Assembly (NCBI GenBank): GCA_963825075.1 | Contig: CAWGRX010000040.1 | Coordinates: 52,093 to 116,092 of the forward strand | Length of the DNA: 64,000 nucleotides | Reading direction: 5' to 3' | DNA from: CAWAVN01 sp963825075 | GTDB lineage: Bacteria; Planctomycetota; Planctomycetia; Planctomycetales; Planctomycetaceae | Shown here: in pieces, positions 37,740-46,092 of the stretch | How positions within the stretch are numbered: the stretch's first letter is position 1 | Layout of the letters: every line of letters begins with the position of its first letter | The notes under the pieces: generated by a model | What the model was told of the DNA's origin: nothing | What the model saw: only the letters and a program-made list of their open reading frames with translations | Database searches by the model: none | Translations under genes and position numbers: made by a program

Positions 37740-38069
37740 GTGGCTTTCGTGTCTGAGGATCGGCTTCAATCCAAGGTGTGTGCGGAGAAGCTCAAAGCAT
37801 TGGGCGAACCGATGCGGCTCCGCATTGTGGATCTGCTGCGGGACGGGGAAAAGACCGTCAGCGAAATCGCGGAAAGCCTGGGGGAAGAAGTCGTCAACAT
37901 CTCCCATCATTTGGGCATTCTGTATCACGCCGGCCTCGTCGAGAAAACCAAGCAGGGCCGATTTATGGTGTACCGCCTGCATCCCGACGTGTCGGCCGTC
38001 AGCCAGGGCGGAACGCAGCACCTCGACTTCGGCTGCTGCCGGCTGGAAGTCCCCAATCCGGACGAATAG
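37740..38069 (+). CDS. ArsR-family transcriptional regulator
   Basis: A 109-residue winged-helix repressor-type protein with GTG start. The HTH core is clear: KLKALGEPMRLRIVDLLRDG, then VSEIAESLGEEVVNISHHLG and LYHAGLVEKTKQGRFMVYRL. No CxCxxC metal site of ArsR/SmtB is present in helix 3; a CC pair (FGCCRLEV) near the C-terminus could bind metal, but this is speculation. The gene stands alone, followed by the REP array. Its target is unknown, possibly itself or the convergent transporter gene. Confidence 0.88.
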   Translation: MAFVSEDRLQSKVCAEKLKALGEPMRLRIVDLLRDGEKTVSEIAESLGEEVVNISHHLGILYHAGLVEKTKQGRFMVYRLHPDVSAVSQGGTQHLDFGCCRLEVPNPDE

Positions 38070-38087
38070 CCCGGAATCGTAAGTGTC

Positions 38088-38331
38088 AATTAGCCGCAGG
38101 GGGGCACCGCCTGCAGGGTGGTCCGCCCCGGTTCTCGGTTGTAATCAGCCGCAGGGCGCTAGCCCCGGTTCTCGGATGAAAAGTCAAAACCGGGGCTAGC
38201 GCCCTGCGGCTAATGAATCAGTCAAAACCGGGGCTAGCGCCCTGCGGCTAATGAATCAGTCAAAACCGGGGCTATCGCCCTGCGGCTAATGAATCAGTCA
38301 AAACCGGGGCTAGCGCCCTGCGGATAATGTA
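38088..38331. repeat. REP array: two inverted units, then four 38-bp direct repeats
   Basis: Four copies of a 38-bp unit with core ACCGGGGCTAGCGCCCTGCG start at 38186, 38224, 38262 and 38300, with no spacers between them. Copy 3 has one G-to-T change in the core and copy 4 diverges at its end. Before them lie two units in reverse orientation (about 38090-38140 and 38143-38176). The array can fold as a long hairpin and separates the convergent ArsR and transporter genes. The lack of unique spacers rules out CRISPR. Confidence 0.9.
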
Positions 38332-38355
38332 TAACCCGCTATTCGTTCATTCGAG

Positions 38356-39816
38356 CTACGGGGGTAGCGGGACTTCAAACAGTAGGGTGAAGACGGCATA
38401 CAGTCCGAAGCCCAGCGTTTGGGCAATCAAACCGAGCACCGGCAACCGGGGCCAACTCCAATCGGTGAGCGTGCCGCCGATCAAAAGGACGTAAAGGATC
38501 GTCAGCCAGCGAAAATCCCCCCAACCGAACGTCAGGCTGAGCGCATAGCCCAGTGTCCAACCGATGCACAACGCGGTCCGCCTGTCTTGGAGAAGGGGCA
38601 AACAATTCGGCAAGATAAAAACCGATCCCGCTAGGCCCGCGAACAACCCCCAGCCCTCGATGCGTTCGTCATAATGACCGAGGACCAGGCACGCGGCCAA
38701 GAGGGCGGCCGCCGCGATCTGGAGCGTTTTCCGGCCGGTTTGAATGACCCAGGCGCCCAGCAGCAAGGCGACAGCGATCATCATTAGCCGCTCCATATTC
38801 GGGACGCCTTGCGGTTTGGAAAACTCGACCTGGGCGACCTGGTTTTCCGTCTTTTGGAGTTGTCGGGCCAGTTCGCGGCCGGTGAGAAAAACCGGTTCGT
38901 AATAGGCCTCGGCCATGCGTTGCTTGAGGAACTCCGTGTCGAGCGCTTCCCGGAGAACGTTGGCTAAGGTTGCGATGCGATCCGGCGGAGTTCCCTGGGG
39001 GACCCACCAGTAAAAGCGGTTGATGTTGATGATGTCGTAACCCTGCTCGCGAGCAGTGGGGACTTCCGGGGCGGCGGGGTTTCGCCGGTCGTCAAGATAA
39101 GCCAACCCGCGAAGCTTCTGCGACTCGCCTGCGCCGCCCGCGCGAAACCTGAGAAACTCTTCGATGGAGAACCCGCTGACGTCCACGTGCCCGCCGATGA
39201 GGTCTTTGTATCGCTCCGCGCCGCCGCCGCTTTGCGGGAAACGAAACTTCGCCCCCGGAGCGGCCCCTTCCAACTGCAAACCCGCGACGTGCGTTAGCGC
39301 CCCGCGATTCACCGCGAAGGACAACTCCCCCGGATGCTCGCGGGCGGCGGCGACCAGTTCGTTCAGACTGTGATACGGCGAATCGTCGGCGACGGCGATG
39401 ACCATTCCCAACTGCCCGGTACAGGCCACCGGATCGAAGGCTTCGGGACCGTACCGCACCATGCCGGAATACTTGGCCGTGATGATCGCCTCGTGCAACA
39501 GGAGCACCGTGTAGCCGTCCGGGGAGGCATCGCGGACATACCGGCTGCCGATGGTCGCTCCCGCGCCGCCGCGATTGTGGATCACCAGCGGAACGGGCAA
39601 GAGGTGGTTCTCGTCGATCGCCGTTTTGAACAGCCGGGCATACGCATCCGATCCGCCGCCGGTGCCGAACGGAACGATTAAATTGATCGGCCGGGCCGGG
39701 TATTCAGCGCGCTCCGGTTTCCAGCCGGTCGTCAGCCAAAGCCCGCCCGCGAGCCACAGGGCGTTTAAACCCCACCACAACAGAGTTCGTCCGCGGCTGG
39801 GGTGCGTTTGATTCAT
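38356..39816 (-). CDS. Fusion of a TctC-type binding protein with a membrane domain
   Basis: A 486-residue protein. After an N-terminal TM/signal anchor (residues about 11-30) comes a Bug/TctC-type solute-binding domain: YPARPINLIVPFGTGGGSDA, VIHNRGGAGATIGSRYV, HPGELSFAVNRGALTHVAG, GGHVDVSG and WWVPQGTPPDRIATLANVL. After about residue 345 follow five predicted TM helices (MMIAVALLLGAWVI; IAAAALLAACLVLG; WGLFAGLAGSVFIL; LTILYVLLIGG; VLGLIAQTLGFGLYAVF). This resembles the small TctB subunit of tripartite tricarboxylate transporters. Normally TctC and TctB are separate genes beside tctA; no tctA is in the window. The start is put at the ATG at 39816, nine codons inside the longest frame. Confidence 0.8.
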   Translation of the reverse strand: MNQTHPSRGRTLLWWGLNALWLAGGLWLTTGWKPERAEYPARPINLIVPFGTGGGSDAYARLFKTAIDENHLLPVPLVIHNRGGAGATIGSRYVRDASPDGYTVLLLHEAIITAKYSGMVRYGPEAFDPVACTGQLGMVIAVADDSPYHSLNELVAAAREHPGELSFAVNRGALTHVAGLQLEGAAPGAKFRFPQSGGGAERYKDLIGGHVDVSGFSIEEFLRFRAGGAGESQKLRGLAYLDDRRNPAAPEVPTAREQGYDIININRFYWWVPQGTPPDRIATLANVLREALDTEFLKQRMAEAYYEPVFLTGRELARQLQKTENQVAQVEFSKPQGVPNMERLMMIAVALLLGAWVIQTGRKTLQIAAAALLAACLVLGHYDERIEGWGLFAGLAGSVFILPNCLPLLQDRRTALCIGWTLGYALSLTFGWGDFRWLTILYVLLIGGTLTDWSWPRLPVLGLIAQTLGFGLYAVFTLLFEVPLPP

Positions 39817-39839
39817 AGAGAAATCGACGTTCGAAACGA

Positions 39840-40409
39840 TCACCGCAGAAAGGCGCGGAGGGGACGGAACTCGACTTGGAGTTCCGCAAACGGCCGCAGG
39901 CTGACCTCAAACGGCGGATCGACCAACCCGGCCAAGTCCGTTTTGAGCTGGTCGATGTTGGTTCCCGGCGGCGGGGCGATCTCCATGCTAAACGTAAACC
40001 GCCTACCTTCCTCCAGCCGGGTGGCTTCCAGATTGACGATGTCGATCTGGTCGTGAGCCAGCCGACTGGAAACCAGGCGGATGATCCCGGGCTGGTTTTC
40101 TCCGGAGACCGTCAGAAAGAACAGCTCCGTGCCGTCTTCGGGATCTTCCGGGAGCCGTTCCTGGGCGGGTTCCTTGAGCGAGACTTCCACGGCATACGGC
40201 CCGCAGACGGCCCGGATGTGATCCAGCACGACGTCGGCCGTGCGGTTTTCGGGGAAGTCGGCGGCGATAATCATGGTGAAGAACTTCTCGATTACCGTTT
40301 GGCTGATGTGCCACAAATCGCCACCCAACTCCGCCAGGGCATTCGAGACCGCGGCCAAAATCCCCACGCGATTCGCCGCGGTCAGGGTAATCACAAAGCG
40401 TTTCGACAT
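39840..40409 (-). CDS. Tandem ACT-domain protein (GcvR-like)
   Basis: A 189-residue protein with two ACT domains. The first is at residues 1-80 (FVITLTAANRVGILAAVSNA, then GGDLWHISQTVIEKFFTMII). The second is at about 95-175 (FFLTVSGENQPGIIRLVSSR, then IDIVNLEATRLEE and RFTFSMEIAPPPG). This is the layout of the glycine-cleavage repressor-like GcvR family, which senses amino acids. The start at MSKRF (40409) is chosen because the upstream extension to 40694 lies in an AT-rich repeat and is not protein-like. Target unknown; no gcv genes are nearby. Confidence 0.85.
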   Translation of the reverse strand: MSKRFVITLTAANRVGILAAVSNALAELGGDLWHISQTVIEKFFTMIIAADFPENRTADVVLDHIRAVCGPYAVEVSLKEPAQERLPEDPEDGTELFFLTVSGENQPGIIRLVSSRLAHDQIDIVNLEATRLEEGRRFTFSMEIAPPPGTNIDQLKTDLAGLVDPPFEVSLRPFAELQVEFRPLRAFLR

Positions 40410-40705
40410 GAGGCATTCGTCCGTGAGGGAGAAAACACAGAAAAGTTTCAATCTGGGAAGGAAATGCGATTTGCACCGGCCATTCAATTTTAACGCTTCC
40501 TTGGCCCGTCTGTCGTGTGACATCCGGGAAAAATCGTGTGCAAAATTTCGCAGGAGTTCGGTTACACTGGATGCAGGTGTGCGACGTTGCGACGAAATCC
40601 CTTCAGAAAATCCGAAATCCGAAATCCGAATCTCGAAATCCGGAACAAATTCCAATCTCCAAATGCCCAAATTCCAAATGGCGGGATTCGACACGATTAC
40701 AAGAT

Positions 40706-42181
40706 CTGAACTTTCGCAATTCTCCCTGCCGTTAGGCGGCGAGATAGAGGTAGTTTTCCAGGGATTCGATCAATTCTGTCATGTCGCGCTTTTTGTATGA
40801 CATGGCTTTAATGGTTTGACGGATGACAAGACGCCTCAGGAAACGGAACATGTGATGAAACGACCATTCGGTCTCCCAGGCCCCCAATTCCTGCCGCGTT
40901 TTTTCCGCTTCGGGCAGATGTCGGCCCTCGGTGAGGTACCACAGCATGACCAGTGTCTGCGAAAGCCAGACCCAGGCCGCCAGCTTTTTAATGCTGGCTT
41001 GACACCAGTGTTGGGGCTTTTCGATCTGCATCACTTGCTTGCTGCTTTTGAACAACGTTTCAATCGTGTTTCGTCGTGCGTAGGTTTGAACGACCCAGGC
41101 CGCGTCGGCCTCCAGGTCCGTTGTAAACAGCGGCATGTCCTCGTAGCCCTTGTCCAGCGCCCGGCACAGAACCACCTGAATCGTGCGCTGGCCAAACACC
41201 TTTGGCCACGTGGCCTGGAAACTGCAAACCTGAAACCGGCGGATTTGGCCGTAGGCATAAACTTCGATCCATTTCCACTGCCAGGGGTTTTTCGGCGAGC
41301 GTGCCCGATCCGCCTTCTTCATCGCCTCGCGCGGCGAAGGCAGCCGCAGTCCATACTTCCGGTCGGGACCGGTCTTTCCTTTGGACCGGGGCGGAATGAC
41401 GGGGTCGCGAAGCGATGCGTCGATCCGCATGCGACCGACGTATCGCACGCGCTTGTCCAACTTTCCCAGCAGCGTTTTCGCGGAAAATCCGCCATCTCCG
41501 ACCAATGTGATCTGCCGATCGGGGAACCAGCCTTGGATGTCTTTGAGCATCCGCCGAGCCAACTCCGCCTCGCCGAGTTTTTTCTTGCCCTCATCCAGCA
41601 TGGCATGAATCGGCAGGCAAAAGTTGCGCTCGAGGCCTGGAATCTGGACCACGATTCCCACGACCACCCACTTGTTTCCAAGCGCCGTGGCCACGCGTTT
41701 TTTGGTGGAACGCACCGGATCGTGAAACCAGCCGATGCCGAAGACGTGTTGGCCGGATTTATGCAAAAGCGTCCCATCCACCGCCAACAGCAATTCGCCG
41801 GTCGGATTCAACTCGAGCGCAACCTGGAGGGCCACGTGGTGTGCCAGGGATTTCACCGTCCATACCGAACGGCTGAAGAAATTGTAAAACCGATCAAAAG
41901 GATGCCGGCGATGACGATCGACGCGGCGTCCGAGGAAGGCTTCAAAGGTTTGAAACTCGGTGTGCCGGCCCAAACACATCAGCCAGCCGAGAAAGATCTG
42001 CTGATGCGTCACAAACGACGGACTGGTGAAGACGGGCGCGAGCACTTGAAACATGACATCCATCGAAGGTATGAAAGACCACATGCGGGGACCTCCTTGT
42101 GTCCTGTGCCATTTTCTTGACAAGCACATTGTACAAGGAACCCCGCTGCTTTTCTTGGACCTCAAAATTGCGAAAGTTCAG
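40706..42181. mobile_element. Complete insertion sequence, 1476 bp, IS4/IS701-like
   Basis: The ends are inverted repeats: CTGAACTTTCGCAATT begins at 40706 and its exact complement ends at 42181, with further partial matches inward. Between them lies one transposase gene on the minus strand. No clear target-site duplication is visible in the flanking bases (AAGAT on the left, GTATT on the right). The element lies 14 bp beyond the tadC stop and does not interrupt a gene. Confidence 0.88.
40732..42084 (-). CDS. DDE transposase (IS4/IS701-like)
   Basis: The transposase moves the surrounding IS by cut and paste. The ATG at 42084 follows AAGGAGGT by 6 bases, an unusually strong site, giving 450 residues. 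The frame is open 27 codons further upstream but those residues fall outside the ribosome site. Catalytic residues appear as LLLAVDGTLLHKSG (first Asp), ITLVGDGGFSAK (second Asp) and RRNTIETLFKSSKQ (Glu of the YREK-like box). The N-terminal part (FQTFEAFLGRRVDRHRRHPF) is typical of IS701-type proteins in planctomycetes. The gene is intact, so the IS may be active. Confidence 0.88.
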   Translation of the reverse strand: MWSFIPSMDVMFQVLAPVFTSPSFVTHQQIFLGWLMCLGRHTEFQTFEAFLGRRVDRHRRHPFDRFYNFFSRSVWTVKSLAHHVALQVALELNPTGELLLAVDGTLLHKSGQHVFGIGWFHDPVRSTKKRVATALGNKWVVVGIVVQIPGLERNFCLPIHAMLDEGKKKLGEAELARRMLKDIQGWFPDRQITLVGDGGFSAKTLLGKLDKRVRYVGRMRIDASLRDPVIPPRSKGKTGPDRKYGLRLPSPREAMKKADRARSPKNPWQWKWIEVYAYGQIRRFQVCSFQATWPKVFGQRTIQVVLCRALDKGYEDMPLFTTDLEADAAWVVQTYARRNTIETLFKSSKQVMQIEKPQHWCQASIKKLAAWVWLSQTLVMLWYLTEGRHLPEAEKTRQELGAWETEWSFHHMFRFLRRLVIRQTIKAMSYKKRDMTELIESLENYLYLAA

Positions 42182-42195
42182 GTATTCCAGCGGGG

Positions 42196-43170
42196 TCAAT
42201 TTGCGGAACCGGAATCGTTGGTGGTGCGGTTGAGTTCGCGGTAGGTGTCCATGTTGAGGACGCCGCCGGGGCGTTTGGAGTCGCGGAGGAAGTTCTTGAG
42301 TTGAATCGCCGGGGGACCGAGCAGCAAGATGAACACCGGCGGGGCCAGGCAGAAGATGACTGGGAACAGCATGCGGATGCTGGTTTTGCTGGCCCGTTCC
42401 TCGGCCCGCTGCCGATGCTGCCGGCGAACGCCGTCGGCGAACTCCATCACGGCCTGGGCGACGTGCGTGCCCAGCCGTTCGGTCTGGCTCACGAGCGAAG
42501 CGAGGGCGTTAACATCCGGCGTGTTCATGCGGCGGGAGAATTCTTTGAGGGCTTTGGCCATCGTGTCGGCCTCGGCGTGGCGGCGGACGACTTCGAGTTC
42601 CACTGCCAAATCCGGGTGAAATGCTTCGATTTCCCGCGAGACGCGTTCGAGAGAATCCCTGAGCGACAGCCCCCCGGTGAGGCACATGCGGATCAAATCC
42701 AGAACGTCGGGCAGGCCGGTTTCAATGCGATGCAGCCTTTTGTTGGCTTGCAGCTTCAACACGAGGCGAGGCACGATGTAAGCCGCCACGCAAGCGATGC
42801 CCGTGCCGATGAAAATCGTCTTAGGCCATGACGAACTGGGTGGCGCGGCGACGGCCAATCCGCCGCCGATGAGCAAAAACCCGATGATGAGCGTGTTCCG
42901 CGCGGCGAGGTATTCCACGAGGGCGGACATGCCGTAGTACCCGGCGCGTTTCAGGTCGCGTTCGATGCGATCCTGGTCGTCGCGGGATTGGGGCAAGGCT
43001 CCGGCCAAGGCTCGGCGGAACCGCCCGGCCGGTTTGAGGTTGGCGGGTTTTTCGATGTCGGCGATATTTCGCACGCGCCGGCGGGCGCTGACCAGCGTCA
43101 TTCCAAACCAATAGAAGACAAGGGCCGATCCCAAAAACGCCGCGAGGTCGATAGGGTCAATCCGATCCAT
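42196..43170 (-). CDS. tadC: Tad pilus inner-membrane protein TadC
   Basis: A 324-residue type II secretion F-domain protein that forms, with TadB, the inner-membrane platform of the Tad/Flp pilus. TM segments: about 8-26, 95-112 and 118-136, and near the C-terminus (MLFPVIFCLAPPVFILLLGP). The F-domain signature is LPDVLDLIRMCLTGGLSLRDSLERV, with RTGTHV-like ERLGTHVAQAVMEFADGVRR following. The last residues lie 14 bp from the IS. Gene order tadA-tadB-tadC on the minus strand. Confidence 0.88.
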   Translation of the reverse strand: MDRIDPIDLAAFLGSALVFYWFGMTLVSARRRVRNIADIEKPANLKPAGRFRRALAGALPQSRDDQDRIERDLKRAGYYGMSALVEYLAARNTLIIGFLLIGGGLAVAAPPSSSWPKTIFIGTGIACVAAYIVPRLVLKLQANKRLHRIETGLPDVLDLIRMCLTGGLSLRDSLERVSREIEAFHPDLAVELEVVRRHAEADTMAKALKEFSRRMNTPDVNALASLVSQTERLGTHVAQAVMEFADGVRRQHRQRAEERASKTSIRMLFPVIFCLAPPVFILLLGPPAIQLKNFLRDSKRPGGVLNMDTYRELNRTTNDSGSAN

Positions 43171-43236
43171 AAGATCGCTTTCTGTGATGTGTTCTCGATA
43201 AGGCCGAAATGTTTTTGCCCGAATCGCTGTTTATTT

Positions 43237-44175
43237 TTAGCGCTCTTGCCGGAGCAACGCGGCGACCCAGAAGAGGCCGACGGCTTCCAGCACGATCGCC
43301 CCGCCCAAAAAGATGCGGCCCAGGGGATCGTTAAACAAGATCTCAAGATATTCCCGCTGGAAGACGAACATAAACAGATAGGCCAGCGGGGAGATGGTGG
43401 CGATAATCAGCGTGGAGGAGCGGCCGGCACCGGTGGAGGCCCGCATTTGTCTTTGGGCGTTCAGGCGATCGCGAATCACCGCCGACATGCGTTCCAACGT
43501 TTCCGAGAGGTTGCCCCCCGTCTGCCGTTGGACGATGAGCGTTGTGGTGAGAATCCGCATTTCCACGGTGCGGATCCGCGAGGCGAGCGTTTTCATCACG
43601 GCATCGAACGACCGGCCCATCGCCAGTTGCTGCGTGCAGTTGCGAAACTCGCGGGACAATCGGCCTTCCAATTCGTGGCCCGCCAATTCGATGGCTTGTT
43701 CGGACGTTTGCCCCGCGCGGGACGCCCGGGCCAGCATGTCCAAAACGTGCGGCATCTGGTCTTGGATGGCCCGCAGACGCCGCGATCGCTGCAGGGACAT
43801 CACGAAGACGGGAAACATCATTCCCAGCATGCCGGCGAAGAGCCCCGACAGCGGTTCGTTGTTGTAAAGCCAGACCGCGCCGCCGACGAGCAGGGCGGAA
43901 GTAAAGATCAACAAGAATGCCCCGAAGGGCGTGATGCCCGTGTCGGTATCCAGCACCAACCGGTCGAACGCCTGATCGACTTTTTGAACGAAGCCTTGAG
44001 GTTTCGCGGCATCATAAACGGTGTGGCGGCGGCGGAGCTTCACGCGGCCGCCCGGTAGTCCGGCTCCGGCCGAAGCGCTCTTGGGAGCGAAAAGTTCCCG
44101 CAGCAGCAGCCCTACCGCGGTGGTGATGAGCGTAAAGCTGCCGAAGGCGATGAGTGTAATTGTGCCTTGATCCAT
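43237..44175 (-). CDS. tadB: Tad pilus inner-membrane protein TadB
   Basis: A 312-residue paralogue of TadC with TM helices at about 7-25, 103-122, 126-144 and two at the C-terminus. The F-domain signature is MPHVLDMLARASRAGQTSEQAIELAGHELEG, followed by LTTTLIVQRQTGGNLSETLERM, the TadB hallmark. The tadC gene follows after 66 bp. The 331-bp gap to tadA upstream is filled by a REP and a MITE insertion. Confidence 0.88.
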   Translation of the reverse strand: MDQGTITLIAFGSFTLITTAVGLLLRELFAPKSASAGAGLPGGRVKLRRRHTVYDAAKPQGFVQKVDQAFDRLVLDTDTGITPFGAFLLIFTSALLVGGAVWLYNNEPLSGLFAGMLGMMFPVFVMSLQRSRRLRAIQDQMPHVLDMLARASRAGQTSEQAIELAGHELEGRLSREFRNCTQQLAMGRSFDAVMKTLASRIRTVEMRILTTTLIVQRQTGGNLSETLERMSAVIRDRLNAQRQMRASTGAGRSSTLIIATISPLAYLFMFVFQREYLEILFNDPLGRIFLGGAIVLEAVGLFWVAALLRQER

Positions 44176-44254
44176 GCTCTGTCTCGTTTGGAGGCCGAGT
44201 GTGATTTGCGTTCAATAAAACCGGAACGCGATCGCGTCCGGTTGTCGCAGGAAC

Positions 44255-44448
44255 CGGGGCTAGCGCCCCTGTCTATTACCCACAAGTCCGAAAAAGGGGA
44301 TATATCAACAATCACTGATGTTGCAACTCTATGAATCACACAGGGTTGCATCATTTAGTGTTTGTGTGTATAAATCTCTGTAAGTCATTGTCAACAAATG
44401 GCTTATGACTTGTGGGTAATAGACAGGCTAGCGCCCTGCGGCTAATCA
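44255..44448. repeat. REP unit split by MITE copy 1
   Basis: The left part reads ACCGGGGCTAGCGCC and the right part GGCTAGCGCCCTGCGGCTAA. Together they match the unit of the 38-kb array. The rest of the tadA-tadB gap has no gene. Confidence 0.8.
44272..44423. mobile_element. MITE copy 1, 152 bp, inserted in a REP unit
   Basis: Terminal inverted repeats TCTATTACCCACAAGTC and GACTTGTGGGTAATAGA; in this copy the match extends four bases outward on each side (CCTG / CAGG). The interior has no ORF and contains an imperfect hairpin (GATGTTGCAAC / GTTGCATC). It is flanked by GGCTAGCGCC on both sides; removing the insert and one flank restores an exact REP consensus. This indicates a target duplication of about 10 bp. 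It differs from copy 2 at one position. Confidence 0.92.
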
Positions 44449-44506
44449 ATGTGACAACGATTCTTTGAGCGAACCCAATTGGCCGGGGGAGTCTTTGCCT
44501 CTGTGT

Positions 44507-45856
44507 TCACGACCGGACGGAGAAGCGGCGTTTGTCGAACATTTCATCGGGCAACCGAATGCCGGCGGCCCGCAGTCGGCCGAGGCACAAGGGCCGGTAG
44601 CCGGTGACGTAAAATTCCCCCTGTGCGACGCCGGTGTCATCGACGCCGGTTTGTTCGAACCCAAAGATGTCTTCCTGTTGCAGTCCGCCGTCGCGAAGGC
44701 CGACGATTTCGGAGACCCGCATCACGCGGCGGATTCCGCCTTTCAAGCGGGCCAGGTGCACGACCAGCGACAAGCCGGAGGCGATGTACTGCCGGACGAC
44801 GGGGATCGGCAGTTCGAATCCTGCCATCGCGACCATCAACTCCAACCGGGCGAGCGCATCGCGGGCGTCGTTGGCGTGAATTGTCGTGAGCGAGCCTTCG
44901 TGTCCGGTGTTCATGGCTTGCAGCATGTCGAGGGCTTCCGCCCCGCGGACTTCGCCGATGATGATCCGGTCCGGCCGCATCCGCAGGCTGTTTCGCACCA
45001 GGGACCGCTGGGTGATTTCGCCGGCCCCTTCGGTGTTGGGCGGGCGGGTTTCCATGCGGACCACGTGTTTGTGGAGCAGGCGAAGCTCCGCGGAATCTTC
45101 CACGGTCAATAGCCGCTCATCCAGCGGGATGAACCGTGTGAGCGCGTTGAGCAGAGTGGTTTTCCCGGCACCGGTTCCTCCGGAAATCAGAAAGCTCACG
45201 CGGGCTTCGACGGCGGCGGCGAGAAACTCCACGATGTCACTGTGAATGGAATTGCTGTCGGTCAGGTCTTCCACTTGCAGCGGCCGCCGGCCGAACCGGC
45301 GAATGGACAGGGTCGGACCGTCCAAGGCCAACGGCGGAATGACGGCGTTCACGCGGCTGCCGTCGGGCAGGCGGGCATCGACCATCGGGCTGACTTCATC
45401 AATCCGCCGTCCCACGCGGGAGACGACCCGTTGAATGATCCGCATCAAATGGGCCTCATCGGCGAAGATCACATCCGACTTTTCCAGCCGACCGGAACGC
45501 TCGATGAACACTTCATGCGGATGGTTAACGAGAATGTCGCTGATGTGGTCGCTTTGCATCAACGGTTCCAACGGCCCCAGTCCGAAGACTTCGTGGAACA
45601 ACTCGTCGAGCAGCCGGTTCGTTTCTTCGGCCGGCAGTTTGGGGGCTTCTTCGCGGACGATTTCCGAAGCGACCGCACGGACTTCTTTTTCCAATTCGCT
45701 CTGGGCCACGTGAGCCAACAGGGACAGGTCGAGCGAATCGACCAGTTTTTCGTGAATGGCGACTTTGAGCTGCTGGAAGCGCAACTCGTTCTCGTCGATG
45801 ACCTGTTCGTCCGCGTCCGGCTCGACCATCAGGGTCCGCGACTGCATAGATGTCAC
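44507..45856 (-). CDS. tadA: Tad pilus assembly ATPase TadA/CpaF
   Basis: The secretion ATPase that powers Tad pilus assembly, 449 residues with GTG start (GAGGAGAG about 5-6 bases upstream). Motifs: N-terminal LFHEVFGLGPLEPLMQSDHISDILVN, VSRVGRRIDEVSPMVDARLPDGSRV, Walker A ISGGTGAGKTTLLNAL, the Asp box LLTVEDSAELRL, Walker B-type MRPDRIIIGEVRGAEALDML and the His box GHEGSLTTIHANDARD. All catalytic elements are intact. The order cpaB-tadA-tadB-tadC is standard, except that the secretin (cpaC) and cpaE genes, often between cpaB and tadA, are missing. Confidence 0.94.
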   Translation of the reverse strand: MTSMQSRTLMVEPDADEQVIDENELRFQQLKVAIHEKLVDSLDLSLLAHVAQSELEKEVRAVASEIVREEAPKLPAEETNRLLDELFHEVFGLGPLEPLMQSDHISDILVNHPHEVFIERSGRLEKSDVIFADEAHLMRIIQRVVSRVGRRIDEVSPMVDARLPDGSRVNAVIPPLALDGPTLSIRRFGRRPLQVEDLTDSNSIHSDIVEFLAAAVEARVSFLISGGTGAGKTTLLNALTRFIPLDERLLTVEDSAELRLLHKHVVRMETRPPNTEGAGEITQRSLVRNSLRMRPDRIIIGEVRGAEALDMLQAMNTGHEGSLTTIHANDARDALARLELMVAMAGFELPIPVVRQYIASGLSLVVHLARLKGGIRRVMRVSEIVGLRDGGLQQEDIFGFEQTGVDDTGVAQGEFYVTGYRPLCLGRLRAAGIRLPDEMFDKRRFSVRS

Positions 45857-46092
45857 TAAAGCTCTCCTCGACCGTTATTTCAAAAGAGTACAACCAGACG
45901 AAAATCCGAAATCCGAATCTCGAAATCCGAAACTAATCTCAATGCTCAAAATTCCCATCTTCAAACTCTATAAATTGAACTTCGCGAGTGAATTTGGCTG
46001 GGAATGGTTTGGGACATTTTGATTTGAGATTTTGAAATTCTTTCGGAATTCGGATTTTGTGCTTCGAATTTCAATCCAATAAACGTGATGGT
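45857..46092. repeat. AT-rich ATCCGAA-type element
   Basis: The gap between cpaB and tadA holds a tract of short near-repeats (AATCCGAAATCCGAATCTCG) and, about 100 bp on, an approximate inverted counterpart (GGAATTCGGATTTTGTGCTT). The same tract type occurs at about 40610-40680 and 57990-58245. It sits where secretin genes are expected in other Tad loci. Confidence 0.7.

Noticed and set aside
38186..38331. Regular 38-bp direct repeats resembling CRISPR
   Set aside because: The repeats adjoin without unique spacers, there is no leader or cas gene, and the unit is a dispersed REP.
40816..42120. 434-codon frame antisense to the transposase
   Set aside because: Shadow of the IS gene; no independent ribosome site or motif.
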